A DNA stretch of 5,911 bases, taken from positions 1 through 5,911 of the forward strand of contig JAGQIY010000419.1 in NCBI GenBank assembly GCA_020430865.1. The letters run 5' to 3'. A program made the translations under genes and the position numbers. Source of the stretch: Myxococcales bacterium. GTDB lineage: Bacteria > Myxococcota > Polyangia > Polyangiales > Polyangiaceae. The notes beneath the pieces are model-generated. The model did no database searches. It had not been told where the DNA came from and saw nothing but the letters and a program-made list of their open reading frames with translations. Each line of letters begins with the position of its first letter. The first letter of the stretch is position 1. Shown here piece by piece: positions 5,809 through 5,911 of this stretch.

Positions 5809-5911
5809 GTGTTTCGCTAGCTGCGTTTCTCCAGCGGGTGAGAGTCCCGTCCCGGTAAGCGTCGGTGCGCCGGGTAGCAGGCCCCAGGTAGTGGAGAGAG
5901 ATCTCCCTGCC
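5809..5911 (+). mobile_element. 5' end of a group II intron, class IIC-like (partial, runs off the window)
   Basis: The last 100 bases fold as consecutive stem-loops and show no reading frame of their own. First, CGGG (5835-5838) and CCCG (5846-5849) close the loop TGAGAGT; the string GGGTGAGAGTCCCG matches, as I recall it, the start of domain I in the Oceanobacillus iheyensis IIC intron. Next, CCCGG (5851-5855) pairs with CCGGG (5870-5874) and is followed by TAGC, again the same order as in that intron. Last, GGTAG/CTGCC and GGAGA/TCTCC stack into a long stem (5887-5911) capped by GAGA, a GNRA tetraloop. GTGTT at 5809 lies 22 bases before the GGGTGAG motif, the spacing I recall for the GUGUG start of the known intron; its fifth base departs from the GUGYG consensus. 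The rest of the ribozyme and any reverse transcriptase would lie beyond the window. The comparison is from memory, not from an alignment. Confidence 0.6.

Noticed and set aside
4998..5858. Plus-strand frame overlapping tonB and running into the 3' non-coding region
   Set aside because: The composition is extremely Arg/Ser-rich and out of frame with tonB, whose anchor and C-terminal motifs are clear; the tail crosses the structured RNA.

Overview
The window is GC-rich on inspection, with coding frames dominated by G/C third positions. It reads left to right as one plus-strand operon for TonB-dependent outer-membrane transport. The protein styles point to a Gram-negative from the Myxococcota/deltaproteobacterial side: a TonB-type domain at the front of the receptor, a long Pro-rich TonB with a Cys pair in its C-terminal domain, and acidic Ser/Asp and Pro-rich linkers. 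This taxonomic guess is inference from style, not from a marker gene.

Layout. Positions 1-285 hold no convincing gene: a T8 tract near the left edge and three short perfect hairpins, then a Shine-Dalgarno and a TTG start. Positions 286-2757 encode an 823-residue TonB-dependent receptor. It is followed with a 4-base ATGA overlap by a 314-residue predicted lipoprotein of unknown function (2754-3698). After an 89-base gap come ExbB (3788-4441), ExbD (4441-4896) and TonB (4880-5686), each overlapping the next. Positions 5687-5808 are non-coding with two small hairpins. From about 5809 to the right edge there is a run of consecutive RNA-type stem-loops that I read as the 5' end of a group II intron, probably class IIC-like, cut off by the window.

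How the parts work together. ExbB and ExbD form the inner-membrane proton-driven motor. TonB is anchored beside it by its single transmembrane segment (S17-x3-H21 motif) and spans the periplasm. Its C-terminal domain should engage the receptor's TonB box to drive import of a scarce substrate. The lipoprotein, translationally coupled to the receptor, is a natural candidate for an accessory surface or periplasmic partner. Nothing in the window (no recognisable Fur box, cobalamin riboswitch, siderophore or glycan enzyme) identifies the substrate.

The two points most worth attention are the receptor's extra N-terminal domain, which resembles the C-terminal domain of TonB itself, and the apparent intron start downstream of tonB. 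The transport operon itself belongs to well-known families and is not a new system.
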